This document shows, piece by piece, positions 61,907 through 64,000 of a DNA stretch of 64,000 nt. The DNA lies in NCBI GenBank assembly GCA_035528905.1, contig DATKXU010000083.1:16455-80454 (forward strand), in the 5' to 3' direction. The number at the start of each line of letters is the position of its first letter. Within the stretch, counting starts at the first letter, position 1. Both the position numbers and the translations under genes were made by a program. Below the pieces are notes generated by a model. The model saw only the letters and a list, made by a program, of their open reading frames with translations. It was not told the origin of the DNA and ran no database searches. Origin of the DNA: DATKXU01 sp035528905. Its GTDB lineage: Bacteria; Armatimonadota; UBA5829; DTJY01.

Positions 61907-63976
61907 TCAGAACCTGATGCCCAGCCTGGCTTCCGCTTGGTACTCCCTCTGATCTCCGAGCGCCGCCCTGTCTTCCTCGCACGTCATCCTGCCACCCAGG
62001 TAGAGATCGAGCCTCGATCCAATCCTGTGAGTATATCCTAGCGTGTAGATCTCAGTTCCCAGAGCGGACGCCTCCCTGTATTCGCTCGCACTGTACTTCG
62101 TTGAAAGTAGGGAGTCCGACGAGAGCCAGTAGTCAACTCCCAGCTCGATGCCTTCACTGCGCCTCCCTGCTAAGTACTCATGCCGAAGAGTATAGGCACT
62201 CTTCAGCTTCAGCCTGCCGAGATCGGAATCAAGCCCGATGCTCTGGCTATTCAGACGCTCCACGACCCCCTTCTTGTCCTCCGGGTTCGATGCGTACGCG
62301 CCTGTAAGTCTTAGCAAGCGCCCAGTGTCGAGCAGCAGCGCCAGATTCAGACTGTCCAAGTCATCTTCCTTCAGTGCCTCTCTCGCCTTGTACGCCCCGG
62401 AAACCTCGACAGACTCAGCCGGCTTCGTAGAGGCGCTGACCTCCGTCACGCGAGATAGGACGGCGCCATTCGACTCCGTCTCTTTGATGCCGCCGCCCAG
62501 CTTCGTATGGCTAAGAGGAGAGACCTCAACGCGCGCTTCTCTGCTAATCTCGCGGCTTCCCGGCGTCTCTTTCTGCCCAAGAGCACCGAACAGCTTGACC
62601 GATGCAACGGGCGAAGTCTCCAGCCGCAGCCCGCGGAACTCCTCAGGACCTCCAACTTCCGATTCGGTGTCAGTCCAGGCCAATTCGACCCTCGCGTTTC
62701 TCAAAGCGGTGGTCGAAAGCCTCAACATACGCGACGATTCGTCCCCCGACCGCTCGACATCCTTGTGCGCAACGTCCATCCGGAGGTCAAGTGATCGGCC
62801 CGGCTTGGCCACTAGGCTGATGGACTCAGCGTCGGTTTCTCCCGCCCTGTCCGAGCTTGACCGGTCCACGGCAGCGCTGACCGTCAAGCCCCTCGAAGGT
62901 GCGGCAGTGATGCCGAGGCCCAAGTTCGACTCCTTGCCAGCCGCCGTTGTAACCGCCTCATGCGTGGCGACTGCCGATAGATTCGATCCGGCCTTGTGCT
63001 CAAGCTGCAACTTGTCCGTCCTGACCGTCTGGTCCACAGCGCCCGGCCTTTGCTTCTCTGTCTCTGTGCGAGAAAGAGTCACCTTCGGCCCACTGTCACC
63101 AGCGAATGTCAGGCTGTGCCCGACTACGGTGTCCATCTTCCCTTGTCCATCGCCAAGCGAGACCTCCGAACGCTTAACGGCGGTGGACACGCTCAGCTCG
63201 CTGTTCAGCTTGAGCACCGCTGCGATGTTAAAGGCATCCAGGCCCCTCTGGAGCTTGTAGTCCTGAGCGCCCACAAACTGCTCTCCAACATGCACATAGG
63301 AGGTACTGAGCTGGACGGCATCACTCTTCGCGGAGCCGCCGAGCTGCAGCGCCGAACGGTCGCCGAATGAGCCGCCATCCAGGCCGTTCCCGCCCGCCAT
63401 TTCGGGGCTGTATAGCAACATCGAGCTCAGACTCCCCGTCTTGGAACCGGCTGCGCCGGCCAGACCGTATACAGCCACGTCGGAGCTCGATCCCACATTC
63501 GCATCAGCCTGCTTGTATAGGCCTAGAAATCGAAGGTCCGTGTTCTCCTTCTTCACCAGATCGAGTGTCAGGGGAAAGGCGACTGCCTTCCCGTTTTGCA
63601 CCGCCTTTGTTGGATCGTAACTGTATTCTACCCGGGCTACACGCTGGCTCGAAAGGCGCTCCGCAAATGCGATGAGCCCGGACGCGTAGTCTATGTCATA
63701 ATCGAGGACACGAAGCATGGGGCGATTGTCAACCAGGACCCGCTCGCTGTACCTGTCTATGGGCTTCCACGACAGCGCATAAGGGCCCCTGGTATTGGCG
63801 CCGAAGATGATATCATACGCAACAGTCGAGGAGACTAACGCGCCAGTAGCCAGCGAGGTCGCCGAGCCCGTGCCGGAGGCGTGCTGTGCCGATTCCTGTG
63901 CCCAGACACCGGATGCAGACACACTCAGTATGTAGACTAGCGCCGACACGCGTGTAAACGTCTTAACGCGCCACAT
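61907..63976 (-). CDS. outer-membrane beta-barrel-like protein
   Basis: A 689-residue exported protein. A signal peptide (VSALVYILSVSASGVWAQ) is followed by a short N-terminal domain (about 45-125, LSWKPIDRYSERVLVDNRP). A very long run of amphipathic beta strands follows, with alternating polar and hydrophobic residues separated by short turns. It ends with YQAEARLGIRF, whose terminal Phe fits a BAM recognition signal. Most of the length is repetitive S/L/V/E-rich strand, so a 16- to 26-strand barrel or a stalk is possible. ATG 63976 has GAAGGGGAG upstream. It is good evidence for a diderm envelope; substrate or role is unknown. Confidence 0.7.
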   Translation of the reverse strand: MWRVKTFTRVSALVYILSVSASGVWAQESAQHASGTGSATSLATGALVSSTVAYDIIFGANTRGPYALSWKPIDRYSERVLVDNRPMLRVLDYDIDYASGLIAFAERLSSQRVARVEYSYDPTKAVQNGKAVAFPLTLDLVKKENTDLRFLGLYKQADANVGSSSDVAVYGLAGAAGSKTGSLSSMLLYSPEMAGGNGLDGGSFGDRSALQLGGSAKSDAVQLSTSYVHVGEQFVGAQDYKLQRGLDAFNIAAVLKLNSELSVSTAVKRSEVSLGDGQGKMDTVVGHSLTFAGDSGPKVTLSRTETEKQRPGAVDQTVRTDKLQLEHKAGSNLSAVATHEAVTTAAGKESNLGLGITAAPSRGLTVSAAVDRSSSDRAGETDAESISLVAKPGRSLDLRMDVAHKDVERSGDESSRMLRLSTTALRNARVELAWTDTESEVGGPEEFRGLRLETSPVASVKLFGALGQKETPGSREISREARVEVSPLSHTKLGGGIKETESNGAVLSRVTEVSASTKPAESVEVSGAYKAREALKEDDLDSLNLALLLDTGRLLRLTGAYASNPEDKKGVVERLNSQSIGLDSDLGRLKLKSAYTLRHEYLAGRRSEGIELGVDYWLSSDSLLSTKYSASEYREASALGTEIYTLGYTHRIGSRLDLYLGGRMTCEEDRAALGDQREYQAEARLGIRF

Positions 63977-64000
63977 GCTGAAATGCTCCCCTTCTCACAA

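Overview
The window is about 64 kb of bacterial chromosome with moderately high GC and tight gene packing. It carries typical Shine-Dalgarno sites and sigma-70 promoters of TTGACA-17/18-TATAAT type. I see no phage, insertion sequence or CRISPR. The organism looks like a diderm (a C-terminal-Phe outer-membrane barrel-like protein at 61907-63976) that makes menaquinone by the futalosine route. It has an NfnAB-type transhydrogenase, a T-box upstream of ilvDB and several secreted carbohydrate-active proteins. This mix would fit Armatimonadota or a neighbouring Terrabacteria lineage. That placement is inference, because no rRNA is present.

Layout. 1-2867: ilvD-ilvB operon (minus) behind a T-box leader. 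2919-6722: sppA-polA (minus) and a divergent tRNA-Leu(CAA). 6908-10549: an isoprenylcysteine-methyltransferase-like protein (plus), facing a manC-cobO-SAM hydrolase-panD operon (minus). 10734-13337: STAS and SIMPL proteins, then a CDF metal exporter with its own promoter and an intrinsic terminator directly ahead of its start codon. 13351-18338: prs, and a GHL10/CBM9-like secreted protein with a GHMP sugar kinase and a sugar-phosphate nucleotidyltransferase in overlapping order. 18400-26419: a long operon ubiD-ubiX-ubiA-mqnE-mqnA-mqnC-phosphorylase, mostly joined by 4-nt stop/start overlaps, followed by a NucS-like nuclease. 26486-31754: DUF4432 epimerase-like protein, a truncated Ca-binding-type domain remnant, nfnBA, DUF2007, a thioesterase and an endonuclease III homologue.

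31842-37545: S1-domain protein, two tandem secreted paralogues (the second with a CFI-box C terminus), an RsbW-like protein and a secreted hydrolase-like protein. 37677-45353: a ferredoxin, then a plus-strand run BON / GH94 phosphorylase / Hsp20 / Lon / triple-BON / BON. 45359-48980: a stand-alone protein resembling the cyanophycin synthetase N-terminal domain, then lysC and rpsF-ssb-rpsR. 48983-53717: rlmN, pilB/gspE, DUF3006 with a ComEC-type metallo-hydrolase, and a small unknown. 54082-63976: a methyltransferase, queE, queD, a 925-residue secreted unknown, an AhpD-like protein, nth, a nucleotidyltransferase with a beta-helix tail, a small cysteine protein and the barrel-like protein.

The most unusual points are: (i) mqnA has no ATG/GTG/TTG start, and its conserved N terminus begins at an ATA placed exactly like the usual overlapping ATG; (ii) the menaquinone cluster carries a PNP/MTAP-type phosphorylase with Asn where MTAP has Asp, where a futalosine hydrolase would be expected; (iii) signal-less BON proteins bracket GH94, Hsp20 and Lon; (iv) a probable attenuation leader precedes the CDF exporter; (v) the cyanophycin-synthetase-like N domain stands alone.
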